Below, one piece after another: positions 35,926-45,790 of a DNA stretch of 64,000 nt (positions are counted from its first letter, which is position 1; each line of letters begins with the position of its first letter). The DNA comes from Hordeum vulgare subsp. vulgare (taxonomy: Eukaryota; Streptophyta; Magnoliopsida; Poales; Poaceae). The notes beneath the pieces are model-generated. The model made no database searches. It worked only from the letters and a program-made list of their open reading frames with translations, and was not told the DNA's origin. Where the stretch lies: NCBI RefSeq assembly GCF_904849725.1, contig NC_058524.1, positions 504,416,263 through 504,480,262 of the forward strand. The letters run 5' to 3'. A program made the translations under genes and the position numbers.

Positions 35926-36505
35926 TTCTTTTCTTATTTTCCTTTTGCCTTTTCCTTTTATTCCTTCTTATTTTCCTTCTTCTTCTTCTTCTTTTTATTC
36001 TTCTTCTTCTCCTCCTCCTCCACTAGCTCTTCTTCTTCTTCTTCTCCTTTTTTCTTCTTCTACTTTTTCTTATTTTCTTCTACTAAACAGGAAACTACCT
36101 ACTAAATCTACTAATTAACTACTTATTCTTTTTTCCTCTTATTCTTCTTTACCGTCTCCTATTTTTCTTCTTCTTCTTCTTCTTGGTTCTTCTCCTTCCC
36201 TTCCTTTTCCTTCTTCTTCTTATTTTTTTCTTCTCCTTTCTCCTTCTTCTTCATCTCCTTTCTCCTTCTTCTTCTTCTTCTAAACCTAAACTAACTAAAC
36301 CTAAACTAAAACTGAAACTAAAACTAAAACTAAACTAAAACTGAAACTAACCTAACTAAATCTGAAACTAACCTAACTAAAACTGAAACTAACTAAACTA
36401 AAACTGAAACTAACCTAACTAAACCTAAACTAAAACTGAAACTAAAACTAAACTAAAAGTAAGAACTAATTAAACAAAAAGTATTAAAAAAAAGAAGAAA
36501 CTTAC
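35926..36505 (+). repeat. Pyrimidine tract and CTAAACT repeats in the CACTA element
   Basis: TTC/CTT-rich sequence to about 36285 is followed by some 180 bases of irregular repeats of CTAAACTAAAACTGAAACTA (36285-36470). No coding content is seen. Confidence 0.8.
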
Positions 36506-36842
36506 CAGGGGGAGGAGGGCCGTAGGGGGAGGAGGGCCGCAGGGGAGGAGGGTGCAGGGCGGCGGTGGGGTGGGGTGGGGAGGTGGGGTGGGGGTGGCGG
36601 CGGCGGCGGCGGCGCAGGGAGGAGGAGGAGGGCGGCGGTGGGGTGGGGAGGTGGGGGGGAGGCGGAGGCGGTGGGGCGGCGGCGGCGGTGGGGCGGCGGC
36701 GGCGCTGGGGGCGCAGGGAGGTGGAGGAGGAGGGCCGCAGGGGGGGCGCAGGGCGGCGGTGGGGTGGGAGAGAGAGAGAGAGAGAGTGTGTGGGAGAGAG
36801 AGAGTGCGTGGGAGAGAGGAGAGAGGTAGGCGCGCGGCGACT
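36506..36842 (+). repeat. G-rich block in the CACTA element
   Basis: Runs of GGGG and GGCGGCGG on the plus strand, for example GGGGTGGGGTGGGGAGGTGG near 36565, able in principle to form G-quadruplexes, then a GA microsatellite (36770-36790). The open frames here are low-complexity artefacts. Confidence 0.75.
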
Positions 36843-36854
36843 GTTAACTTTTCG

Positions 36855-37166
36855 GGGCTTTGCCGTCTGCCACTGATCCCCTTTGCCGTCTGCCACGGAC
36901 GGCAAAGCTACTCAGGCAGACGGCAAAGGGGTGGGTGGGGCCGGGGTGGGATGGGGAGAGAGGGGGGGTGGGGTGGGACAGCTTTGCCGTCTGCCATCCC
37001 TACCTTTGCCATCCGTTGACAGACGGCAAAGAGGTGGCTGATGGCAAATATTTATTTTGCCATCAGCCTCCTCTTTACCGTCTGTTTTTTGCCAACGCAC
37101 GGTAAAGAGGTTCTTCGCCGTCTGCTGGCTGACGGCAAAGATTTGGCAGACGGCAAATATAGGAAT
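36855..37166. repeat. Right subterminal repeats of the CACTA element
   Basis: At least nine copies of TTTGCCGTCTGCC-type motifs in both orientations, ending ten bases before the terminal CAGTAGTG. They mirror the left end. Confidence 0.9.
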
Positions 37167-37904
37167 TCCAGTAGTGTATGAGGGTTAGGTAATTCTCATG
37201 GGCTCGCATCAAGAGAGATATTTAAAGTGTCCATGAAAGGATACATCAAGTGTTCATAATCATTTTTGACAAGGGAAGTTCAAGATAACCATCCCTAAGG
37301 ATTACATGCTTGAAGCTTGTGGATGTTCACGTGATGGACAAGTGAAGATGAATACAAAGCAAGGCTTTCCGCATTGTGAATGGGGGAGCTACTTGAAGAC
37401 TTCATCAATGTCTTGCTTCCATCTTGAGCCAATAAGAAAAATTAACATCAATCTCAAGTGAAAGGCTCGACTCAAAGGTATTAGTTCCTTTGACGTTAGT
37501 GGTGTGGAGTGATGAACACGGAATAAACATATACACTCAAGAATGGATTATCGGTAGCTATGTAGTTTAGCTCTTTTATGATTCTTGAGTTTTAGGGATC
37601 ACACACTATTAAGAGGGTATCAAAGGGTTTCGTAGTGGACTTGCTCAAGTCAACATCTTCTATACACAATTCCACTCCTATCATATATCTCAAAGTAAAA
37701 CCGTTAGCACAAAAAGGGTTCCCCAAATTCTATACTCTAACCTTTGCATTGATTGCATCATCAATTTTGTTTGATATTGGGTGGTTCTCTATGTGAGTAC
37801 CTGGAGCTTTTCAGTACCTACAAAACGAGCCCAAGATCATCAAAATCCTAGTTCGTATGTAAAAGGTACGCATGTTTTACTATTGGTATGCTCGTTGTTT
37901 ATTG

Positions 37905-38098
37905 GGGGCGAAAGTTCCCGGAAGGTTCCGGGCTAAATAGAAAGTTTGCGAAAATCTGGCCCAAAGAGATCCCGGAAGTTCTGGGGCCTCTCAGAAATTC
38001 GGGGGTAGAAGTTCGGGGCAGGTTCCGGGGCAAGTTTCGGGCTAACCAGAAACTTTACATTCTGAGCCTCAATAGGGAGCCCGAAAGTTCCGGGCAAG
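37905..38098 (+). promoter_or_regulatory. Palindromic GTTCCGGG array upstream of the TATA box in the LTR of M
   Basis: Repeated variants of CCCGGAAGGTTCCGGG, for example at about 37919-37934, 37973-37988, 38022-38033 and 38082-38097, several self-complementary. They end about 55 bases before the TATA box at 38154. LTRs F and I have a different palindrome in the same position. Function as protein-binding sites is inferred. Confidence 0.5.
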
Positions 38099-38153
38099 CC
38101 TAGAAGTTTCATGCTACATTTTTCTGTGCATAACACGCATATTTGGTGGGGCA

Positions 38154-38161
38154 CTATATAA
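38154..38161 (+). promoter_or_regulatory. TATA box of the 3' LTR of M
   Basis: CTATATAA within GCACTATATAAGTTACC, followed by a pyrimidine-rich leader-like stretch. Confidence 0.6.
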
Positions 38162-39039
38162 GTTACCCTCCTTCCCCAATGAGTCACAGCTTTTGGATCC
38201 GAGATTTCCCCCATTGTTTTGAGCTCTCTCCTCCTCCCCCGAGCCTCAAAACTCAATCCATTTGGGGGGAAACTATCCCATGGATCTAGGATTCATTTGT
38301 TGACCTCCTCCATTGTTCCTCTCCTCTTCCATCCCTTCATAGCATTAGCTGCTTTTGGTGGGATTTCAGTAGAGGTATATGAGCATTCTTGTGGTAAATC
38401 CCGAAGAGATTTCTGAGAGTTCTTGAGACAGATTTCATCCAAGCATACATCCACTCCTCCTCTCTCTTTTGACCAAAGCAATTTGTGATTTGAGCAAGTC
38501 TTAAGCATCTCCCCTTTGATCTTGTTACTCTTGGAGATTGGATACTCCTAGGTGGTACGAATGCTTCGGTGAGGAATGAACTTGTGATTTGTCCCCTGAA
38601 AAGTTTGTGAAGGTTTGGAGGCCGCCTCAAGGTCTACCACTAGTGATTGGGAATCGCCTTCATGGTGATATCTCAAGGAGAACAGGGTGAGCCTTCATGG
38701 TGTTGGTGTGCCTTCGTGGTAACATCCACCTCTCCAACGGTGACTAGGTTCCCTAGGAAGTGAACATCGGGATACATCCTCCTCTCTGTGACTTCGGTTA
38801 TCCCTAACCCTAACCCCTTACTTGTGGTTTACTTTGGTTACTTGATCGTACATTCACTACATATTGTTGTCCTCATTATATTGTGTTGTATACTCCCCTG
38901 TAAAGATTAATCATTTAGGCCTACACTTTATATCCCGCAATTCATATTTGTTACTATTGATATATCTTGTGTTTAGTGTGAATTGCTAACTTGTGTCATA
39001 CACTTACATATCTTGTGATATTGCTCAAGTAAGTTTGTG

Positions 39040-40790
39040 CAGAGGCAATCCCACTGTATGTTATGGCTTGTTTTGACCTAACCAGGTCCTTATGTGATGA
39101 CCTTAGGTCCATGATATGTACATTTTGGTGGAGCCATATGGATAAGGCCAATAAAATCCACTCGGCGAGTTTGGAGAAACTGTCTAAACCGAAGAGAGTG
39201 GGAGGTTTGGGATTTAGAGACGTGCACTCTTTTAATATGGCCATGTTAGCAAGACAAGGATGGCGGCTACTCCAAAACCCTTCTTCTCTTTGTGCACGAG
39301 CACTTGAACCAAAATATCATCCAGGCCACAACATAATAAAAGCTATGCTAAAGAAGGGGGTGTCTTATTCATGGTGAAGTATTTTGCAAGGTGTACAAAT
39401 CCTGAAGAAAGGCATAATTTGGCGACTCGGAGATGCAAGAAATATTAATATTTGGAAATACCTCTGGCTACCAAGAGGCATCACCAGAAGAGTTACCACA
39501 ATGAAAGGAAGAAATCTAGTCTCAAGGGTGGGAGAGCTTATTGATCCAGTGACTAATGGTTGGGAGAATGACCTAGTGTGCCAAACATTCAATGTAGAAG
39601 ATGCTAAGATAATCCTAAAACCCCCCATTTATGAGAATATGAAGGACTGTGTGGCACGATACTTTGACAAGAAAGGGATTTTTTTCATGAAGTCGGCATA
39701 CAAGGCAGCGGTAGACTGTGCACAAAGGGGATTAAGATATGGCCAGCCATCTAGCTCTGCAAGTTGTGCAAGCACTGGAGAAACAACCGATTTTGAATGG
39801 AAGAAAATATGGGCCTTACCTCTCCCGAATAAAATTCTACACTTCCTATTGCGTATGGCAACATACAACTACCTTTAAGAATGAAATTGAAGAACAGAGG
39901 TATGATGGTGGATACTAGATATCTAGTTTGTAATAGAGACGATGAGGATGGGGCCACTACTTTCTGAAAATGCAAACAGGTGAGGAGGCTTTGGTCGCTA
40001 GCCCAAATGGAAGAAGTTAGAGAGAAACTTTTCAAGTGCAGTGACCCACCAAGTATGTTTGATGAGATATTTCACCTAACTGAGGTCGTTCGTATGAAGG
40101 TGTGTATTCTATTTTGGGTGTGGTGGCATGAGAGAAACAAGGCCAATGTCGGAAACCAGATGAAATCTCTAAATGATATGATTGCTTCTATTAACTATCA
40201 TGTCTTTGAATGCAGGAACCTTAAGAAGCAGAAGAGCAGCGAGAAACAAGCTTGAACCATATGTTGGTCTCCTCCCCGAGTGGGATTCTTAAAATACATA
40301 TAGATGATGCTTTTCATGAATCGACTTTGTGTGGTGGATGGGGTTTTACTCTCAGAAATGATAGTGGTGTGCTTATGGCTGCACAAGCAGAAAATGTGGA
40401 ACATGTATCCAATGCACTCCATGCAAAAAGCCTCACCATGTTATATGCAATTAACACAACTACGCAAATGGGATGTAATCATGTGATATTTGAAACAGAC
40501 TCCATGGTATTAAAGCACGCGATCTCAAGCCAGGAGTATGACGTGTCGACTTTAGATGATATATTTCAGGAAATAAAACTTCATTTGAATGTGGCTTTTG
40601 ATAATGTAAATATTAGTATTTATCCAAGATCATGTAATGTAACAGCTCATAGCCTAGCAGCGCATGGTGTAAGACTAGGAGATGGCCAATATAAAACTTG
40701 GCTAGGTTATTTTCCTGAGTTTGTTGTAAATTATGTAGCTTGCGATCTAGCCAGTCTAACTTTGTAACGGAATAGAACGTTCTACCTTAA
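39040..40790 (+). pseudogene. 5'-truncated LINE (zf-RVT and RNase H-like end of ORF2)
   Basis: The first frame (from 39063) holds the post-RT region (CTFWWSHMDKANKIH, RVGGLGFRDVHSFNMAML), then a TGA at 39375 and, still in frame, IIWRLGDARNINIWKYLWLP. The zf-RVT domain (WKKIWALPLPNKILHFL) shifts frame near 39868 and has another stop near 39964. The last part (40252-40767) is a plant RVT_3-type RNase H with IHIDDAF and FETDS acidic motifs. This is the usual tail of plant L1-like LINE ORF2. The RT core is missing: the element starts at 39040 directly against the broken LTR of M. No clear poly(A) is seen after 40767, only AAAATAAGAAA. Confidence 0.8.
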
Positions 40791-41605
40791 AATAAGAAAC
40801 CTTCCACATATTCTGAGCTGGTTTTCATCGGTTTTGGAAACTTTCTAGGAGGTTCGTGAACCGTAATTTTTTCTTTACGCTTTTGTTTTTCTTTCTCTAT
40901 TTACACATCTTTTTTATTTACATTTTATCTTTTCTATCTTTTTGTTCATTTTCTTTTCCCTCTTTCTTTTGTTCAAAATTGAAATATTGTTTGAAATCTT
41001 TTTAAATTGTTTTCTTTTAGAAATTTGTTCACATTTTTTAAAAGGTTTGTGTTTTAATAATTCTTCAGGACTTTAAAAAATCACATTTACAAAAGTTGTT
41101 CACAATTTTAGTAAATGTCCGTGTGTCAAAAATGCTCTCGTTTTCAAATCTCTTCGCAGTTTCAAAAAATTGTTTTTGTTCGAATAAGTGCTCAAGAGTT
41201 TCAAAAAACGTTCTCGTTTTCATAATTTTTTCACATTCTTAGAAAAACCATGTTTTAAAAATGTTCTTCTTTTCAAATTTGTTCACATTCATAAAATTGT
41301 CCGCGTTTCAAAGAATGTTCAGGAATTTCAATAAACGTTCTCGTTTTCAAAAATCGTTCATATCTTTAAATAATGTTCATGTTTCAAAAATGTTTGCGTA
41401 TTCATCATTTTTGTTCGCAATTTCAATAAATATTCTCATGTTTCACATTTTGTTCGCATTTCCAAAATAACATACAATACAAATTTTGTTCGCCCTTTTG
41501 AAAAAGTTTGTACTTTTACTTTATTGGTGCCGAATTATGCTTTTTTCTTCTCGCTTAATGCAAGGCATAGTTTCAGCATTTTCTACTTGGCGTTGTAGAC
41601 GGCGG
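40791..41605. repeat. AT-rich degenerate repeat block, module 1
   Basis: It opens with a palindrome-like motif (40820-40862, GGTTTTCATCGGTTTTGGAA then ACTTTCTAGGAGGTT), a pyrimidine-rich stretch, and then many variants of TTTCAAAAATGTTCTCGTTT. I cannot assign it to a known element. It resembles modules at 43517 and 44869. No gene is seen. Confidence 0.6.
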
Positions 41606-41900
41606 TTAGAGCATCTCCAACAGCCGCGCTTCGTCCCGCGTCCAAAAAACCTGTTTGTCGCGCGCCCATCGTCTGGTTTAGCGCGTCACGCAGCGCTGGC
41701 TCCAGCAGCGCGCAAAAATGCAGCGCGCGCACACAATATTTTTAACTAGGATAGATTGCAAAATTGGCAAAATAAATAGATTGCATAAAATAAAAAAGGA
41801 TACAAAGTTATTTTACATAGATTGCAACTAGATAGATAGTTCGAAAATAAAGATAGATAGTTCGGTGCAAGTAGATAGATAGTTCGAAAACATAAAACTT

Positions 41901-42497
41901 TTAATCCCAGTCGCTCCAATCATCTGCACCATCATCATCGTCGTTGGTGTCGTCAGAGGTTGACAGCCAGATGTCCAACCAACGCTCATCTTTTTCAGTG
42001 AAGAAGGACCTCCCGCCTGCTGCGACGATGTCGGCCTGCGCACTCGCCAATGCCTTTCGCCGACGCCTGTCCAACCGCTCCTCGCGGCGCCGGCGCGTGT
42101 CCTCCTCGCGGCGCCTTGCCCAATAATCCTGCTCGTAGGCGACGTCCTCCGGGTGGCGCCGGCGCCACTCCGCCATGACCCGCTCGTCCTCTTGGACGAC
42201 GAGGAGGCGGCGCTGCCGCGCAGTGTGCTCCGCACGGTCTTGTGCGGAGTTTATACGAGGCGGGGGGGCGACATCCAGTGCCTGCTGGAGCATGTGGATG
42301 TCCTGGAAGTTCATCTGGCGGCGCGGCCTGCCTAGACGCCACATCGTTGCGTCGAACGCACGGGCGGCCTCGTGCGCCGTGTCGTACGTGCCGAGGCTGA
42401 GCCGGAGATCGCCGGAGCGTATCTCGGCGTAGAACCCGCCGTTGGGGCGTTGGCGGATGCCACGATAGCCCGACGCAGAACGGCGGCGCGGCGGCAT
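41901..42497 (-). CDS. AP2/ERF-domain protein encoded inside a Harbinger-like element (198 aa)
   Basis: The start is the ATG at 42497 in a CCACCATGCC context, 100 bases after a TATA box; an in-frame ATG at 42755 lies upstream of that TATA box and is unlikely. Residues 11-64 form one AP2 DNA-binding domain: YRGIRQRPNGGFYAEIRSGD, then LGTYDTAHEAARAFD and a final MNF. This matches the ERF consensus YRG, AEIR and LGTF/YDTAEEAARAYD. An alpha-helical, Arg/Glu-rich region follows (MAEWRRRHPEDVAYEQDYW, RRREERLDRRRRK), and the end is acidic (DDTNDDDDGADDWSDWD), which could activate transcription. The frame is unbroken. I recall similar AP2 proteins as a multi-copy group in Triticeae. Its role is unknown: an AP2 gene captured by the element, or a protein the element uses. 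Confidence 0.8.
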   Translation of the reverse strand: MPPRRRSASGYRGIRQRPNGGFYAEIRSGDLRLSLGTYDTAHEAARAFDATMWRLGRPRRQMNFQDIHMLQQALDVAPPPRINSAQDRAEHTARQRRLLVVQEDERVMAEWRRRHPEDVAYEQDYWARRREEDTRRRREERLDRRRRKALASAQADIVAAGGRSFFTEKDERWLDIWLSTSDDTNDDDDGADDWSDWD

Positions 42498-42599
42498 GGT
42501 GGCGTGTCGGAGGCGGGGCGCTGGAGCGGTGGCGGCGCGCGAGGTAGAGGAAGAGAGAGAGAGCGGTGGCGGCGCGCGAGGGAGCGGTGGAGCGCTGCG

Positions 42600-42607
42600 T
42601 TTTATAG
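42600..42607 (-). promoter_or_regulatory. TATA box of the AP2/ERF gene
   Basis: CTATAAAA on the minus strand, about 100 bases before the ATG, followed by a CT-rich leader (CTCTCTCTCTTCCTC). It lies inside the transposon, so the promoter travels with the gene. Confidence 0.65.
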
Positions 42608-42788
42608 GCGCGCGGGAAGCGGCGCGGCAAAAATAACACGCGAGCTGCCGCCTTTTCGCGCGCGCAAGCGGTTCCCGCGCGCACGGTTTTCCCGCCGCCG
42701 CTGGAGCGCGCCAAACTGTCCCGCGCGCGCTAAATTGTCGGTTTACTGTGCGCACACGCCTTTTTGCGCGCTGTTGGAGATGCTCTTA

Positions 42789-43516
42789 ATATGCATATTC
42801 TTAACTCGCGCCTGCAGTGTTTGTAAATGTGCGGACCCATCTAGATTCGAACGGGAGGTAGCTTTCTTCGATTAAGATTCCTAGCTGGATTTTTTTCGTT
42901 GAAGTTTTTTCAGGACTGACTTTTGTTCGTTCTTTCTCTTTTTCTTCTTTTGTTTCTTTTTTTGTTTTCCATTTTCTTTTAATTTAGTTATTCCTTTGTC
43001 ATAAAGGTCACACCTTTTTAAATTTGGAATACCCTTTTTTCAGTAAATAATTTTTCCAAATCAATGATATTTTCCAATTTTTGACGAACTTCTTAAAAAA
43101 TTCTGTGACTGAATATTTCTGAAAATTGTTGAACTTTGCTCTGATAATAGATGAACCTCTTCTAAAATCGATGAACTTTTCTTTTCAGTTCAATGAACTC
43201 TTTTCATATGTAGATGAAGATTTTTTTAATCTCATGAACTTTGAAAAATTATGAACCTTTTTTTCTAAAATTGATGTACTTGTTAAAGATTTATGAAAAA
43301 AAGTCAGTTAAATGTTTTTTAAAATTCAATGAAAATTTTAAAATACAATCCTTAACAACCCAAGGCCCACTGCAGATCGCCAAACAGGTGACTACAGCGT
43401 TAAATGGGGGAAAATCCAATTCGCGGATCTGTGTGAACCGTGTCGGGGCTTCGCACAAAACGAGAGAGGGGTCACTTTTCAAATGGGCTGGCCCTTTAGT
43501 GGGGGTTGCAGTGTCC
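42789..43516. repeat. AT-rich degenerate repeat block
   Basis: Pyrimidine-rich sequence and then irregular repeats around GATGAACTTTT / TTGAACTTTG (43080-43340). A GC-richer segment follows at 43360-43510. No gene is seen. Confidence 0.5.
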
Positions 43517-44868
43517 GGTTTTGAGAACCTTCTAGAGGTTATCATCCAGTTTTTTCCGGTTATGGAAACTTCTAGAAGGTTACTCAACCATTTTCTTTAT
43601 TTTTATTTATTCTTTTATGTTTCTTTTTTTCTTTTCCGTTTATGTTTCAAAAATTCTTCTCGACTTTAGAAAAATGATCTTTATTTTCCAAAAGTTGTTT
43701 TTGGTACCAAAATTTGTTTGTAAGATTTAAATTTATTCTAAGTTTCAAAAAAATCTTAATATTAAAAATTATTCGTGCTTTACAAAAATTGCGCTTTCAC
43801 CAGGATATTTCAAAATTGTTCTCGGTTTCAAAACTTGTTTTCAAAACTCACAAAATATTCGTGCTTTAAAATTTTGTTCATCCTTCCAAATTTGTTCTGC
43901 GTTATTCAAATTTTTTCTCAGTTTCAAAAAAAATTCTCAAGATTCAAAAAATATTCATGCTTTAAAAAAATGTTTGCGCTTCCAAATTTATTTATATTTT
44001 TTGAAATTGTTCTTGGTTTCAAAACTTGTTTATAAAATTCAACAAATATTTGTTCTTTTAAAATTTATTCGCGCTTTCAAATTTGTTCGGAATTTTCCAA
44101 AATTGTTCTCCATTTCAAAATGTTGCTCCCAAAATTCAAAAAATGTTCATGCTTTAAAATATTATCTGCGCTTCCAAATTTGTTCATGTTTTTTTAAAGC
44201 TGTTCTCGGTTTTAAAATTTGTTGTCAAAATTCAAGAACTGTAGTGCTTTTAAAATTTGTTTGCGCTTTCAAATTTGTTCGTGGTTTTAAAAATTGTTCT
44301 CATTTTCATAATGTTTTTCTCAAGATTCATAAAATGTTTGTGCTTTAAAAAATTGTTCATGCTTCCAAATTTGTTCATGTTTTTTTAAAATTGTTCTCTG
44401 TTTCAGAATTTTTCTCAAAATTTAAAATGTGTTCGTGCTTTAAATTTTTTTTGCGCTTTCAAATTTGTTTGGGGTTTTTCAAAATTGTTCTCCTTTGAAA
44501 AATATCGTTATCAACATTCAGAAAATGTTCGTGCTTTAAAACATTATTCACGTTTCCAAATTTGGTCACATTTTACAAAATTATCCTTGAAATTTGATTT
44601 TTTTTTCAAATAAAAAAAGAAAAGAAAAAAAGGAACGAAAAAATAAGCAAAAACAAGAAAAGAAAGTGAAGGAAAAGCTAACAGAAGGAAAAAACAGAAC
44701 TGTGCGGGCCCAGTCATGGCGCAGAGGCTCCTTGTCGCAATGAGCGGCGGGTAGACACGGAATTTCCTATACGCCGCTCATAGCGGCAAGTAGTCGCCGC
44801 TTCCCACATCAGTTCGAGCGAGCGAGCGACGCGGTTTGGACCAGTCCGTTAACACTTTCAACGATCCC
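43517..44868. repeat. AT-rich degenerate repeat block, module 2
   Basis: It starts with an inverted-repeat motif (43517-43589): GGTTTTGAGAACCTTCTAGA and, 25 bases on, GGAAACTTCTAGAAGGTT. Then come a pyrimidine tract and about 900 bases of loose repeats, such as AAAATGTTCGTGCTTTAAAA and GCGCTTCCAAATTTGTTC. A GC-rich stretch follows (44700-44840: GCGGGTAGACACGG, CGAGCGAGCGAGCGACG). Confidence 0.6.
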
Positions 44869-45790
44869 GGTTTTGAGAACCTTCAAAAGGTTTTCAGTCG
44901 GTTTTTTATGGTTTTAGGAACTTTTTGAAAGATTCCCTAAACTGGGTATTTTCTCTACTTTTTGTTCTTTTTTTCTCTTTCTAATTGGAAAATGTTCAGG
45001 ATTTTCAAAAAATGTTCCACAATTTGACAAAATGTTCCAGAATTTGCTGAAATTTTAAAAAATGTTCCAGAATTTAAAACATGTTCCAGAATTTGAAAAA
45101 ATGTTCTGGAATTTGGAAAATGTTCCGGTATTCGAAAAAATGTCCTGAATGTTTAAAGAATATTCCAGAATTTGAAAAAATGTTCCGGCATTTTCAGAAA
45201 ACAGAGCCGGAATTTAAAACAAATCAAAATTTGAAAATATGTTCCGGAATTTGAAAAAATGTTCCGGAAACTAAAAAAATGTTTTTTAGTTTTCCATTTC
45301 ATTTTCATAAAATGTTTTGTATTTCTCAGGAAATGTTCTTCCTTTTCAAAAAATGTTATTCAAATTCGGAAAATCTTTTTAGTTTTTAGTAAATGATCTG
45401 GATTTTCAAAATAAATCAAAAAAACGTTTATAATTTTAAAATGTTTCAACAATAAATAAAAATGCGCTTCCAAAATTCTTTGCCTTTTTTTAAATTGTTT
45501 ACAATTTTACAAATGTCCATGTTTTTAAAAGATGGTTGGGAAATTCAACTTTAGTTCGTTTTCATAAAATAATGACAAAAGGAAATAAAGAAAGAAATAC
45601 AAACCAAAAAAAAGTAAATAACAGAAAAGGAAATAAGAGAAACAGAAAAAAAAAACTGGGCCTGCCCAGTCGGGCAACTGTCCTGTGCGGCCGAGGGACT
45701 CCCTGCCGCGGAATGCGGCAGGTAGAGCTCCCGAATCGGAGCTTCCCATAGTTTCTATGTAGCTCCCGAATAGGATTCTTGGATTATGCT
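44869..45790. repeat. AT-rich degenerate repeat block, module 3
   Basis: The same opening motif (44869-44942) is followed by loose repeats of AAAATGTTCCGGAATTTGA at about 20-base spacing (44990-45270). A GC-rich stretch (45655-45780) follows with GGGCCTGCCCAGTCGGGCA and CTGCCGCGGAATGCGGCAGG, both self-complementary. Thus the motif / array / GC-rich order of module 2 is repeated. Confidence 0.6.

Larger units (their letters stand above)
32890..37176. mobile_element. Non-autonomous CACTA transposon (4287 bp)
   Basis: The ends are CACTACAGGAATCACC and GGAATTCCAGTAGTG, with an exact TAT target duplication (32887-32889 and 37177-37179). Many subterminal TTTGCCGTCTGCC / GGCAGACGGCAAA repeats lie at both ends, the binding sites for a CACTA transposase. 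There is no transposase gene. The interior holds purine/pyrimidine palindromes, a captured Gypsy gag fragment, CTAAACT repeats and a G-rich block. It moved, if at all, with a transposase supplied by a related element. Confidence 0.92.
32093..39039 (+). repeat. 3' LTR of Copia element M, interrupted by a CACTA element
   Basis: It starts TGGAAGTGCATGTAG and contains GTGGTTTTGGTAATTGATGA, typical of a group of Triticeae Copia LTRs. The CACTA at 32890-37176 splits it; the LTR resumes at 37180. The stretch 38515-39039 matches the 5' LTR. It stops at TTTGTG (39039), where LINE sequence begins, so the last 165 or so bases are missing. A TATA box lies at 38154-38161. Confidence 0.8.
41609..42785 (-). 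mobile_element. PIF/Harbinger-like element carrying an AP2/ERF gene (1177 bp)
   Basis: The terminal inverted repeats are GAGCATCTCCAACAGCCGCGC at 41609 and, at the right end, the complement of GAGCATCTCCAACAGCGCGC ending at 42785. A TTA duplication flanks both ends (41606-41608 and 42786-42788). TTA/TAA duplications and this TIR length fit PIF/Harbinger. There is no transposase. The only gene, with its own TATA box, fills the element. Class assignment rests on TIR and duplication only. Confidence 0.75.

Noticed and set aside
36552..37019. Glycine-rich frames in the CACTA element
   Set aside because: Translation of G-rich simple sequence on both strands, with no conserved domain.
42498..42755. 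Longer 284-codon version of the AP2 protein
   Set aside because: The upstream ATG lies before the TATA box at 42600-42607, and the added part is Ala/Arg/Pro-rich translation of promoter and leader.
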